64,000 bases of DNA, from assembly GCA_963735085.1 (NCBI GenBank), contig CAVTJP010000006.1:186001-250000 (forward strand), written 5' to 3'. Below, piece by piece: positions 1-8,325 of this stretch. How positions within the stretch are numbered: the stretch's first letter is position 1; the number at the start of each line of letters is the position of its first letter. This DNA is from DATJGR01 sp963735085 (GTDB taxonomy: Bacteria; Pseudomonadota; Gammaproteobacteria; Pseudomonadales; Azotimanducaceae). The notes beneath the pieces were generated by a model, which worked only from the letters and a program-made list of their open reading frames with translations, had not been told where the DNA came from and made no database searches. The position numbers and the translations under genes were made by a program.

Positions 1-213
1 AACGTCGTCGAAACCGAGATGCTGCGAACGTTCAATTGCGGAATCGGATTCGTGCTGTGTGTGGCCACGGATGACGTTGCCATCGCGCTGACAACGCTCG
101 AAGCGGCCGGCGAGAAGGCCACGGTCATCGGTGAAGTCGTCGACGCTCCAGCGCCACAACCGCAGCCCGGTCGGCTCGTGCTGAACGCCGACCGCACCTA
201 CCGTCTCGGCTAG
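1..213 (+). CDS. purM: Phosphoribosylformylglycinamidine cyclo-ligase, C-terminal end (partial)
   Basis: The reading frame is open from the first base and ends at a TAG at 211-213, so only the last 70 residues are present. The motif RTFNCGIGF followed by a valine-rich strand is the usual C-terminal domain signature of PurM (AIR synthetase). PurM closes the imidazole ring in the fifth step of purine synthesis, in the cytoplasm. The gene runs toward dcd, and the two stops are 20 bp apart. Identity is firm because the motif is specific. Nothing can be said about start or regulation from this window. Confidence 0.9.
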   Translation, partial: NVVETEMLRTFNCGIGFVLCVATDDVAIALTTLEAAGEKATVIGEVVDAPAPQPQPGRLVLNADRTYRLG

Positions 214-233
214 CTGCCTCAGCTGACGATTTG

Positions 234-800
234 CTATGGGCGCGGTAACGTGACGCCGCGCTGACCCTGATATTTCCCGCCGCGACCCTTGTACGTCACC
301 TCGCACGGTTCGTCACCTTGAAAGAACAGCATCTGGGCAACGCCTTCGTTGGCGTAGATCTTCGCCGGTAGATTGGTCGTATTGGAGAATTCGAGGGTGA
401 CGTGCCCTTCCCATTCCGGTTCCAGCGGCGTCACGTTGACGATGATGCCGCAGCGTGCATACGTTGATTTGCCCACGCACAGTGTCAACACGTCCGCCGG
501 GATGCGGAAATACTCGACCGTGCGCGCCAACACGAACGAATTCGGGGGAATGATGCAGATGTCGCCGCGGTGATCGACAAAGCTGCGGGCATCAAATGCC
601 TTCGGATCGATAGTGGCCGAGAAGACATTGGTGAACACTTTGAATTCATCGGCGCAACGAACGTCGTAACCGTAGCTGGACGTGCCGAATGAAATCACCT
701 TCATGTCGTTCACGGTTCGTACCTGGCCCGGCTCGAACGGTTCAATCATCTTGTGCGCTGCCACCATCGAGCGGATCCATCGATCCGATTTGATGCTCAT
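234..800 (-). CDS. dcd: dCTP deaminase
   Basis: This 188-residue protein deaminates dCTP to dUTP, feeding dTMP synthesis. It starts MSIKSDRWIR and contains GKSTYARCG and GHVTLEFSNTT, the conserved core around the catalytic Ser, Arg and Glu of the trimeric Dcd/dUTPase fold. The length is close to the 193 residues of the E. coli enzyme. The frame is open further upstream to 971, but the extra residues do not resemble Dcd and would run into apbC, so the ATG at 798-800 is the better start. It lies 74 bp downstream of apbC on the same strand and may share its transcript. Confidence 0.97.
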   Translation of the reverse strand: MSIKSDRWIRSMVAAHKMIEPFEPGQVRTVNDMKVISFGTSSYGYDVRCADEFKVFTNVFSATIDPKAFDARSFVDHRGDICIIPPNSFVLARTVEYFRIPADVLTLCVGKSTYARCGIIVNVTPLEPEWEGHVTLEFSNTTNLPAKIYANEGVAQMLFFQGDEPCEVTYKGRGGKYQGQRGVTLPRP

Positions 801-874
801 CGCCGTAATCCCTCGATCTTTGTATGCGCTGTCTATGCGCAATCTATGCTGTATGGGTAGACCCGACGCGCGGT

Positions 875-1927
875 TCAGTCGTCGGTCATCGAAATGCGGG
901 GCGCCGCTGTCGCCGCCCGCGAGACTTGCCAAAGCCGTGCTGCGAGATGCCGCGCACCATCGCGGTAGCAACCCGCGAGCGCTCCGTCAGGATCCGCTGC
1001 AACGGTTGGTCGGCCCGAGTCGGCCTGCTCACGGATCTGCATCGCGAGCGGCAGCGTGGCGAGCAGCACCGTCGCATAGTCGTGCGCGATGCGCTCGCCG
1101 CCACCCGCACCGAAGATGTGACTCTGATGGCCACACTCGGGACAGATGTGCAGGCCCATGTTCTCGACGATGCCCAGCACTGGCACCGTGACCTTGCGGA
1201 ACATTTCGATGCCCTTCGCGGCATCCTGCAGCGCGATATCCTGCGGTGTCGTGACGATGACCGCACCGGCAACCGCGGCGCGCTGCGCCAGGGTCAGTTG
1301 AATGTCGCCCGTACCGGGCGGCATATCGACAACGAGATAATCCAGCCGATCCCAGACCGTCTGATTGAGCATTTGTGTCAGCGCGCTAGACGCCATCGGT
1401 CCGCGCCACACCATTGGCGTGGCTTTCGTCACGAGAAAGCTCATCGACATCGCCTGTAGCCCATGCGCCTTGATCGGTAGAAAGAGCTTCTCGTCCTTCA
1501 CCTCGGGCCGCTGCCCAACCGGCACACCCAACATGATGCCGAGGCTCGGTCCGTAGATGTCGGCATCGAGGATGCCGACCCTGGCTCCTTCCTTCGCGAG
1601 TGCGAGCGCGAGGTTCACCGCCGTCGTCGACTTACCGACGCCCCCTTTACCAGATGCGATGGCCACGATGTTCTTCACGCCACGCAAGGTCTCGCTGACA
1701 CTCAACGCAGGCGCCTCGAAGCCGAGCGATAATGCGACATCGGCCCCAACGGCGTCGCTGAGTCGCTTCGTCAAGTCATCCTTCAGGCCTTCCGCCGGAT
1801 ATCCGAGCACCACATCGATTTCGAGGTGCGCGCCGCGCTGTTCTACGCGCCGAAACACACCCAGCGATTGCCAGGTATCGCCAAGATAGGGGTCTGCGAA
1901 GCGGTCCAGCGCATCGATGTTTGACAT
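875..1927 (-). CDS. apbC: Iron-sulfur cluster carrier ATPase ApbC/Mrp (NBP35 family)
   Basis: This 350-residue P-loop ATPase carries iron-sulfur clusters to apo-proteins in the cytoplasm. Residues 1-90 form the DUF59/MIP18-like domain often fused to bacterial Mrp. The deviant Walker A SGKGGVGKST follows near residue 105, then DADIYGPS and the switch VDMPPGTGD. Near residue 245 the CPECG pair supplies the CXXC that bridges a cluster across the dimer. Length and domain order are normal. It is divergent from metG and upstream of dcd. A TATAAT box sits about 30 bp upstream. Confidence 0.97.
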   Translation of the reverse strand: MSNIDALDRFADPYLGDTWQSLGVFRRVEQRGAHLEIDVVLGYPAEGLKDDLTKRLSDAVGADVALSLGFEAPALSVSETLRGVKNIVAIASGKGGVGKSTTAVNLALALAKEGARVGILDADIYGPSLGIMLGVPVGQRPEVKDEKLFLPIKAHGLQAMSMSFLVTKATPMVWRGPMASSALTQMLNQTVWDRLDYLVVDMPPGTGDIQLTLAQRAAVAGAVIVTTPQDIALQDAAKGIEMFRKVTVPVLGIVENMGLHICPECGHQSHIFGAGGGERIAHDYATVLLATLPLAMQIREQADSGRPTVAADPDGALAGCYRDGARHLAARLWQVSRAATAAPRISMTDD

Positions 1928-1956
1928 GGCGTCTGCCGAATCTCGAAAGAGCGCGC

Positions 1957-1984
1957 ATTATAGGTTCGGCCAAGGAAAAACCAA
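1957..1984 (-). promoter_or_regulatory. Candidate sigma-70 promoter of apbC
   Basis: Read on the minus strand, a perfect TATAAT lies at 1962-1957. A TTGGTT that could serve as the -35 lies 16 bp upstream, at 1984-1979. Transcription would begin about 20 bp before the apbC ATG. The -10 is strong and the -35 weak. The opposite strand has TATAGT at 2015-2020, about 30 bp before metG, which may be the metG -10. Confidence 0.45.
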
Positions 1985-2049
1985 GCGATGATGCAAACGT
2001 GGGACGCGGCGGAGTATAGTCGCGCCTTTCCCGAATTCAGCCGATAGCC

Positions 2050-4086
2050 ATGTCCGGGCTCCGCAACATCCTGGTCACGAGCGCGTTGCCCAACGCGAAT
2101 GGATCGATCCATCTCGGGCACCTGCTCGAACATATTCAGACCGATATCTGGGTGCGCTTTCAGCGGCTCCGCGGAAATCGGTGCATCTATGTCTGCGCCG
2201 ACGATACGCATGGTACGGGGACAATGTTGAAAGCCGAGCAACTCGGCATGCCGGCAGAAGAACTGATCGAGCGCATACGCCGCGAGCACGAGCTCGATTT
2301 CAAACGGTTTCTCATCGATCACGACAACTATTATTCAACCCACTCGGAAGAAAACCGTCGGCTCTGCGAAGCCATCTACACAACGTTGTCCGAGCGTGGC
2401 TACATTTTTACGCGCGACGTCGAACAACTCTTCGATCCGCAGCGCAAATTGTTTCTGGCCGATCGATTCGTCATCGGGGACTGTCCACGCTGCGGTAGCA
2501 GCGATCAGTACGGCGACAACTGCGAGCGCTGTGGTGCGACCTATGACGCCACGGATCTGCTCAATCCCCGCTCGCTGATCTCCGGCGCGACGCCGGTACT
2601 CGCGCGGTCGCAACACTATTTCTTCGATCTGCCCCAGTTCGCCGAGATGCTGAAGTCGTGGACCGTTAGCGGCACCTTGCAGAGCGAGGTCGCCAACAAA
2701 CTGGCCGAGTGGCTCGATGCAGGGTTGAAACCCTGGGACATCAGCCGCGACGCCCCGTACTTCGGCTTCCTGATACCAGGAACGCAGGACAAGTATTTTT
2801 ACGTCTGGATGGACGCGCCGATCGGCTACATGGCGAGTTTCCAGAACTATTGCGATTCACACGACGGCGTCACCTTCGACGATTTCTGGAATCCCGATGC
2901 CACGACAGAACTGCATCATTTCATCGGTAAGGACATCGTCAACTTTCACGCGCTGTTCTGGCCGGCGGTGCTCGAAGGGTCGGGGCATCGCAAGCCGACG
3001 CGAATTCACACGCACGGATTCATCACGGTTGGCGGCACCAAGATGTCGAAGTCGCGCGGCACGTTCATCAACTCCGGCACATACCTGAATCATTTGGATC
3101 CGGAGTATCTGCGCTACTACTTCGCTGTGAAATCGAATGGCACCGTCGATGACATCGACATCACGTTCGACGATTTCGTGCAGCGCGTAAACTCGGATCT
3201 GGTTGGCAAGATCGTCAACATCGCAAGCCGTTGCGCCGGCTTCATCAACCGGCTCAACGATGGCCAACTGATCGCGACCATCGCCGATCCCGCGCTGTGG
3301 AATGCATTCACCGCCGCCGAAGCGTCGATCGCGGCCTGCTACGAGGCCGGTGACTACGGTCGCGCCGTACGTGAAATCACTGCGCTTGCCGATCGCGCCA
3401 ACCAATACATCGCACAGCAGGAACCCTGGAACCTTGCAAAGCAGGCCGGCCGTGCAGCGGATGTCCAAGCCGTCTGCACGCTCGGCATCAACCTGTTCAA
3501 GGTTTTGATGGTCTATCTCGCACCGGTGCTGCCGGCAACTGCGCAGCGCAGCGCCAAGTTCCTCAATCTCGATGCGTTCACGTGGGCAGACGCAACGTGC
3601 TTTCTCGGAGTGCATCGCATCAACACGTTTGAACCATTGCTAACTCGTATGGAGATGGACGCAGTGACGAGGATGATCGACGAAACGCGGGCAACGGCAG
3701 ACGGTGCATCGAAAGATTCGACAGCCGGGCCGGGCGCCACAGCGCCGGTGAGCACAAATCTCATCGACATCGACACATTCGCGAAGGTCGATCTACGCGT
3801 GGCTCGGGTCGTTGCGGCGGAACACGTCGACGGCGCCGACAAACTCATCAGGCTCGTGCTCGACGTGGGCGACTCGGAGCAGCGTCAGGTGTTCGCCGGC
3901 ATCAAGAGCGCTTATGAACCACAATCGCTCGTCGGACGACTCACTGTCGTCGTTGCGAACCTGAAACCCCGCAAGATGCGCTTCGGCGAATCGCAGGGGA
4001 TGGTATTGGCGGCCGGTCCGGGTGGCGCTGATATCTTCCTGCTCGCGCCCGACGCCGGCGCGGAACCCGGCATGCAGGTTCGCTGA
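2050..4086 (+). CDS. metG: Methionyl-tRNA synthetase
   Basis: This 678-residue class I synthetase charges tRNA-Met. The HIGH motif appears as HLGH near residue 22. The zinc knuckle CPRCG...CERCG is near residues 144-160, and KMSKS is near residue 336. The last 100 residues are the dimerising tRNA-binding domain found in full-length bacterial MetG. The four-cysteine knuckle and C-terminal extension make it an E. coli-type enzyme of expected length (E. coli 677). The next gene starts 8 bp after its stop, so the two are probably cotranscribed. Confidence 0.98.
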   Translation: MSGLRNILVTSALPNANGSIHLGHLLEHIQTDIWVRFQRLRGNRCIYVCADDTHGTGTMLKAEQLGMPAEELIERIRREHELDFKRFLIDHDNYYSTHSEENRRLCEAIYTTLSERGYIFTRDVEQLFDPQRKLFLADRFVIGDCPRCGSSDQYGDNCERCGATYDATDLLNPRSLISGATPVLARSQHYFFDLPQFAEMLKSWTVSGTLQSEVANKLAEWLDAGLKPWDISRDAPYFGFLIPGTQDKYFYVWMDAPIGYMASFQNYCDSHDGVTFDDFWNPDATTELHHFIGKDIVNFHALFWPAVLEGSGHRKPTRIHTHGFITVGGTKMSKSRGTFINSGTYLNHLDPEYLRYYFAVKSNGTVDDIDITFDDFVQRVNSDLVGKIVNIASRCAGFINRLNDGQLIATIADPALWNAFTAAEASIAACYEAGDYGRAVREITALADRANQYIAQQEPWNLAKQAGRAADVQAVCTLGINLFKVLMVYLAPVLPATAQRSAKFLNLDAFTWADATCFLGVHRINTFEPLLTRMEMDAVTRMIDETRATADGASKDSTAGPGATAPVSTNLIDIDTFAKVDLRVARVVAAEHVDGADKLIRLVLDVGDSEQRQVFAGIKSAYEPQSLVGRLTVVVANLKPRKMRFGESQGMVLAAGPGGADIFLLAPDAGAEPGMQVR

Positions 4087-4094
4087 CCCCGACA

Positions 4095-4691
4095 ATGGCA
4101 GGTGCGCCCGCAACGCTGGTCGATGCGATTGATCTGCTGCTGCCGCAGACGCAGTGCGAGCGCTGCGGCTATCCCGGCTGCCGCCCATATGCTGAAGCCG
4201 TGGCATCGGGCGCCGCGATCAACCGCTGCCCGCCGGGCGACAGGGCGACGATTGAAGCGTTGGCGTCTCTGCTCGGCCGCAACGCAATACCGCTTGATCC
4301 GGAACTGGCTCCGATCGACCCGGATGCCGTCGCATTGATCGAAGAGTCGCGCTGCATTGGCTGCGCATTGTGCCTGCCCGTCTGTCCCGTCGATGCAATC
4401 GTAGGCGCGGCCGGCTATCTGCATAGCGTCGTCGCGCGTCAGTGTACCGGCTGCGAACTGTGCATCGTTGCGTGTCCCGTTGATTGCATCGCGATGGTGA
4501 AAGCGCCAGACGCACCGCGGCGGGCGAATATGGCGGTGCACACCGCGAAGGATGCAACGCGCGCCGACGAATCGCGGCGTCGTTTCGCAGCCCACCGACG
4601 TAGGCTCGCGGAAAAGGCGGCGGAAACCGAAGTGCGGCGTCGACAACGTCTGCGTCGCGCTACCGCGCAACGAAACTGGGATCACGTGTGA
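4095..4691 (+). CDS. rnfB: RnfB-like polyferredoxin (orphan)
   Basis: This 198-residue protein resembles the soluble part of RnfB, the electron-entry ferredoxin subunit of the Rnf complex. Residues 15-50 hold the N-terminal 4Fe-4S motif (CERCGYPGC, then a fourth Cys in CPPG). Two ferredoxin motifs follow: CIGCALCLPVCPVD and CTGCELCIVACPVD. The tail is basic and probably helical. RnfB normally starts with a membrane anchor, and none is seen here. No rnfA, C, D, G or E is in the window. The placement between metG and nth recalls the rnf-nth order of enterobacteria. The electron partner is unknown. Confidence 0.88.
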   Translation: MAGAPATLVDAIDLLLPQTQCERCGYPGCRPYAEAVASGAAINRCPPGDRATIEALASLLGRNAIPLDPELAPIDPDAVALIEESRCIGCALCLPVCPVDAIVGAAGYLHSVVARQCTGCELCIVACPVDCIAMVKAPDAPRRANMAVHTAKDATRADESRRRFAAHRRRLAEKAAETEVRRRQRLRRATAQRNWDHV

Positions 4692-4728
4692 AGAGCCAGG
4701 CGCAGGTGAACACCTTGATTCGCAACAC

Positions 4729-5373
4729 GTGAACGCCGCAAAGCGCATCCGGATTTTCGAGCGGTTGCAAAGCGCAATGCCGAAGCCCGAGACCGAACTG
4801 CAGTATGACTCGGTGTTCGAGTTGTTGATCGCGGTGATTCTCTCGGCGCAAGCCACCGACGTCAGCGTCAACCAGGCAACGCAACGCCTGTACTCCATCG
4901 CCAACACACCCGCCACGCTGCTCGCACTCGGTGTGGATGGTCTTACGCCATATATCCGCCACATTGGCCTCTACAACAGCAAGGCACGCAACGTCATCAA
5001 GACCTGTCAGGCGCTGATCGACAAACATGACGGCGAGGTCCCGCGGGATCGTGCAGCGCTCGAAGCGCTACCCGGTGTCGGCCGCAAGACGGCAAACGTG
5101 ATACTCAACACCGCATTCGGCGAGCCCACAATCGCAGTCGACACACACGTGTTCCGTGTCTCGAACCGAACACGTATCGCGTCCGGCAAGACGGTACGAG
5201 CGGTGGAAGACAAGTTGGCCAAGGTGGTCCCGGCCCAATTCAAGGGATCGGCGCATCATTGGTTGATATTGCACGGACGCTACGTGTGCACAGCGCGAAA
5301 GCCACACTGTGGTGCGTGCCCAATAGAAGACCTCTGCGAATATCCGAACAAATCCGACGACATCGAAGCCTGA
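4729..5373 (+). CDS. nth: Endonuclease III
   Basis: This 214-residue DNA glycosylase/AP lyase removes oxidised pyrimidines in base-excision repair. The helix-hairpin-helix LPGVGRKTANV carries the catalytic Lys, and VDTHVFRV carries the catalytic Asp. The C-terminal cysteines are spaced C-x6-C-x2-C-x5-C, which binds the 4Fe-4S cluster. The GTG at 4729 is chosen because the product then starts MNAAKRIRIF, matching the E. coli start MNKAKR. The frame is open upstream but that part overlaps the rnfB-like gene without homology. It ends 4 bp from the convergent murI. Confidence 0.97.
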   Translation: MNAAKRIRIFERLQSAMPKPETELQYDSVFELLIAVILSAQATDVSVNQATQRLYSIANTPATLLALGVDGLTPYIRHIGLYNSKARNVIKTCQALIDKHDGEVPRDRAALEALPGVGRKTANVILNTAFGEPTIAVDTHVFRVSNRTRIASGKTVRAVEDKLAKVVPAQFKGSAHHWLILHGRYVCTARKPHCGACPIEDLCEYPNKSDDIEA

Positions 5374-5377
5374 CGTA

Positions 5378-6232
5378 TCAGAGATCGACGAGTTCTACCG
5401 CGTCGATCGTCAGTGCTTCACCCAGGAAATGCCGACCGACACGCGCAAACCGCTCACGCCCATCGGTTGCCAACAACGTGCGACGCCTTCCATCCTGTGC
5501 ATCGGCCGGTAGGCGGGTGAGTTTGCCTTTCGCCAGCGCCAACGATACAGCACGAGCGGTCGTCGTCGCCGAATCGACAAGCATCACAGCCGGGCCACAG
5601 ACGCGCCGCAGCAACGGTGTTAGCACCGGGAAGTGGGTGCAGCCAAGCAGTAAACAGTCTGGGTGTGAGTCTTCCTGCAACCACTCGCCCAAGTACGCAG
5701 CGACCACGCGCTCCGGCACGTCGCCGGTGATCCACCCTTCTTCTGCCAAGGGCACCAGCAGCGGACAGGGCCGCGCCAACACGCGCGCCTCCGGGCGACG
5801 CGCCAGTATCGCGCGCTGATACGCGCCGCCGCGCACAGTGCTTTCTGTTCCGATGACGGCGATGCGTCCACGGCGCGATGCGTGACACGCCGCGTCCGCG
5901 CCGGGTTCGACCACACCGAATACCGGCAGCGGCCGATATGCGTCGCGCAGTGCATCCAGCGCAACTGCAGATGCAGTATTGCAGGCAATTACCAGCGCTT
6001 TTACGCGGCGCTCTACCAAGGCACGAGCTGCCTGCACCGCATAGCGTTGCACCGTCACGGCGCTCTTCGTGCCGTATGGCAACCGTGCCGTGTCACCCAG
6101 ATAGATGAAGCATTCGTCTGGCAACACCGCTTCGAGCGCCCGCAACACGGTCAAGCCTCCAACACCGGAATCGAACACGCCGATCGGTGCATCGTTCGAT
6201 GTCGGAGGAATAGAACCCGCTAACGGTGGCAA
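5378..6232 (-). CDS. murI: Glutamate racemase
   Basis: This protein of up to 284 residues converts L- to D-glutamate for peptidoglycan. The hallmark motifs are IGVFDSGVGGLTV (catalytic Asp side), ACNTASA (first catalytic Cys) and LGCTHFP (second catalytic Cys). The start is uncertain: the only nearby upstream candidate is a TTG at 6232 without a clear ribosome site, and the first 15 residues before IGVFDSG are not conserved. It lies 33 bp downstream of the zinc-ribbon gene on the same strand. Confidence 0.95.
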   Translation of the reverse strand: MPPLAGSIPPTSNDAPIGVFDSGVGGLTVLRALEAVLPDECFIYLGDTARLPYGTKSAVTVQRYAVQAARALVERRVKALVIACNTASAVALDALRDAYRPLPVFGVVEPGADAACHASRRGRIAVIGTESTVRGGAYQRAILARRPEARVLARPCPLLVPLAEEGWITGDVPERVVAAYLGEWLQEDSHPDCLLLGCTHFPVLTPLLRRVCGPAVMLVDSATTTARAVSLALAKGKLTRLPADAQDGRRRTLLATDGRERFARVGRHFLGEALTIDAVELVDL

Positions 6233-6265
6233 TACGGCGCAGTCGGACCCAATTGAGCGGCTATT

Positions 6266-6985
6266 CTAGTGCTTAGTCTCGCCTTTGCGACCCAGCTTCA
6301 GCATGTTGCGCCAGAACCCACCACCGAACGGGTTGGCCGCGGGCTGTCCATCCTTTTGTGCTTCGAGTTCCGTGGTCCTCGTCGCACGAGCCCCAGTTGC
6401 GGTGTCTGGCTGCGACGATTGCTCGCGTTGCGTCTGCGGCGACCGTTGCGCGCGTCTCCTGATTGGCTGGAGACGCTCCACCGCGTCGGCGGGCGCGGGA
6501 TCGACACTTTGCGTGCCTGGCGCCGCTAACGACTGCACCGATTTTGGTACCTTCAGTCCACGAATCTTTTTTTCGATGAGCAGGTCTTCCTTGCGCTTCT
6601 GCTTCATCGCGGTCGCGATATCGACACCGCACCGCGCACAGTATTCGGATTCCAGTTGCAAGTATCCGCAGCGGGGACAGGCGATGTGCGCGGCAGTGAT
6701 GTCCTTCAGGGTCTGGTCGGCGTGTGTATCGATCTTGAACTTCGGTTTGTCGTCCGGTGAGGTGTCCTTGATGCGCGCGATCGCCCCCAATTGCGCGAGG
6801 TCTGCCTGCAACGCGTCGGCCGCTTCACGAGCGAGATCGCTGCGCACCACCACGGTACGGCCGCTGAACAGCTGCGAGACCTTGCGTTCGTCGAGACCCA
6901 ATCGACGCATGAGATTCTGCCGAACGGTGGCTTGGTTGGCGCCATCCACCAGATCGCCACTGAACAGCACTTGAAAGCGGCTCAT
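6266..6985 (-). CDS. Conserved zinc-ribbon protein of unknown function
   Basis: This 239-residue protein has two visible parts. Residues 1-75 start SRFQVLFSGDLV and include LFSGRTVVV, an N-terminal domain that I recognise from many gammaproteobacterial proteins of unknown role. Near residue 100 a four-cysteine zinc ribbon follows (CPRCGYLQLES, then CARCG). The remainder is charged, Gln/Arg-rich and probably disordered, ending in a basic tail. No signal peptide or membrane segment is seen. It precedes murI on the same strand and is divergent from rnt. The function is unknown. Confidence 0.83.
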   Translation of the reverse strand: MSRFQVLFSGDLVDGANQATVRQNLMRRLGLDERKVSQLFSGRTVVVRSDLAREAADALQADLAQLGAIARIKDTSPDDKPKFKIDTHADQTLKDITAAHIACPRCGYLQLESEYCARCGVDIATAMKQKRKEDLLIEKKIRGLKVPKSVQSLAAPGTQSVDPAPADAVERLQPIRRRAQRSPQTQREQSSQPDTATGARATRTTELEAQKDGQPAANPFGGGFWRNMLKLGRKGETKH

Positions 6986-7261
6986 CGTTCACTCCGAAAT
7001 GCGAGGTCTATCCGTCACCCCGCGCCTCTCCTGGATGCCCGGATGCCGGCCCGAACACATGCCGCCGGACGAATCCAGCCTTGTCGTTGCAATGATATGC
7101 GCGGCGACCACCGACGAGCGTGACGACGTTCGCAACGCACAGGCAGTTCGTCGGCGGTTCGCAACCGACCGCCGCGCTCCCAACAGGCATGGTAAGGTAC
7201 CGCGGTGCGCGGAATATTCTGGTGCATCCGCACTGTGGTAGCGCGTTGCGTGGAGAAATCA

Positions 7262-7888
7262 GTGCTTGAAAGCACCCAGATCGCGGGCCGTTTCCGCGGC
7301 TACCTGCCGGTTGTCGTCGATCTGGAAACCGGCGGGTTCAATCCAAACGGTGACGCGATTCTGGAACTCGCGGCCGTACTGCTCACCTACGACGGTGAGC
7401 GTCTGCAACAGCACCACCTGCTTCACTACCACGTCGCGCCGTTGCCCGGCACCAACATGGACCCTGCGTCGCTGCGCTTCAACGGAATCGATCCGTATCA
7501 TCCGCTACGAAAGGCCCGAGCCGAGCCTGAAGTCATGCACGAGTTCTTCCGCGAAGTGCGCAAGGCTGTCAAGAACGGTGGTTGCAATCGCGCCATAGTC
7601 GTCGCCCACAACGCGGCGTTCGATCACCAGTTCATCATGTCCGGCGCGAATCGCAACGGCATCAAGCGAAATCCGTTCCATCCGTTTTCATTCATCGACA
7701 CCGCGTCGCTCGCGGCAGTCGCATACGGACAAACCGTACTCAGCCAAGCGTGCGCCCGGGCCGGGATCGCATTCGACAGCAGCGAGGCGCATTCAGCCCG
7801 CTACGACGCGGAGGTGACCGCGCAGTTGTTCTGCAGGATCGTCAACCGGTGGCAGACCCTGGGCGGCTGGCCTCCTGCGGACGAGTAG
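7262..7888 (+). CDS. rnt: Ribonuclease T
   Basis: This 208-residue DEDDh 3'-5' exonuclease trims the 3' ends of tRNA and other stable RNAs. VVDLETGGFNP supplies the first Asp and Glu, HNAAFDHQF another Asp, and EAHSARYDAEVT the His and last Asp. The GTG at 7262 is preferred: it follows GGAGA by 5 bp and gives LESTQIAGRFRGYLPV, which parallels the start of the E. coli protein. A GTG at 7205 would add 19 residues with no homology. The stop is 5 bp from the convergent grxD. Confidence 0.95.
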   Translation: MLESTQIAGRFRGYLPVVVDLETGGFNPNGDAILELAAVLLTYDGERLQQHHLLHYHVAPLPGTNMDPASLRFNGIDPYHPLRKARAEPEVMHEFFREVRKAVKNGGCNRAIVVAHNAAFDHQFIMSGANRNGIKRNPFHPFSFIDTASLAAVAYGQTVLSQACARAGIAFDSSEAHSARYDAEVTAQLFCRIVNRWQTLGGWPPADE

Positions 7889-7893
7889 TGCGC

Positions 7894-8241
7894 CTACTTC
7901 TCGGCCGCACCCGCGGCCTCTTTTGCACGTGCGGCCGCATCACTGATCAGCGTCTTCAGTTCTCCCGATTGGTGCATCTCGGTCACGATATCGCAGCCGC
8001 CGACCAGTTCGCCGTCGACCCAGAGTTGCGGAAACGTCGGCCAGTTCGCGAACCCCGGAAGGTTCGCGCGGATGTCTGGATTGCTCAGAATATCCACGTA
8101 TGCAAACCGTTCGCCGCATGCCATCAGACACTGCACCGTCTGCGCCGAGAAACCGCATTGCGGTGCCTGCGGCGAGCCTTTCATGTAGAGAATAATCGGG
8201 TTACTTCGAATCTGCTCTTGTATCGTATCCAGTACATCCAC
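7894..8241 (-). CDS. grxD: Monothiol glutaredoxin, Grx4 type
   Basis: This 115-residue protein belongs to the CGFS glutaredoxins, which bind a bridging 2Fe-2S cluster with glutathione and pass it on in iron-sulfur trafficking. The active site reads PQCGFSAQTVQ near residue 30. The WVDGELVGGCDIV segment binds glutathione. Length equals that of E. coli GrxD. It is convergent with rnt and divergent from the aminotransferase gene, with an 84-bp gap. Together with apbC and the rnfB-like gene it gives this region several iron-sulfur functions, but they are not one operon. Confidence 0.96.
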   Translation of the reverse strand: MDVLDTIQEQIRSNPIILYMKGSPQAPQCGFSAQTVQCLMACGERFAYVDILSNPDIRANLPGFANWPTFPQLWVDGELVGGCDIVTEMHQSGELKTLISDAAARAKEAAGAAEK

Positions 8242-8325
8242 GCTGCTTTACCTCATGTACGCAATCACGGAGCATTGTACGCCACGTGATCAACTCCGCT
8301 CCAATGACTGATTACTGCACTGCTT

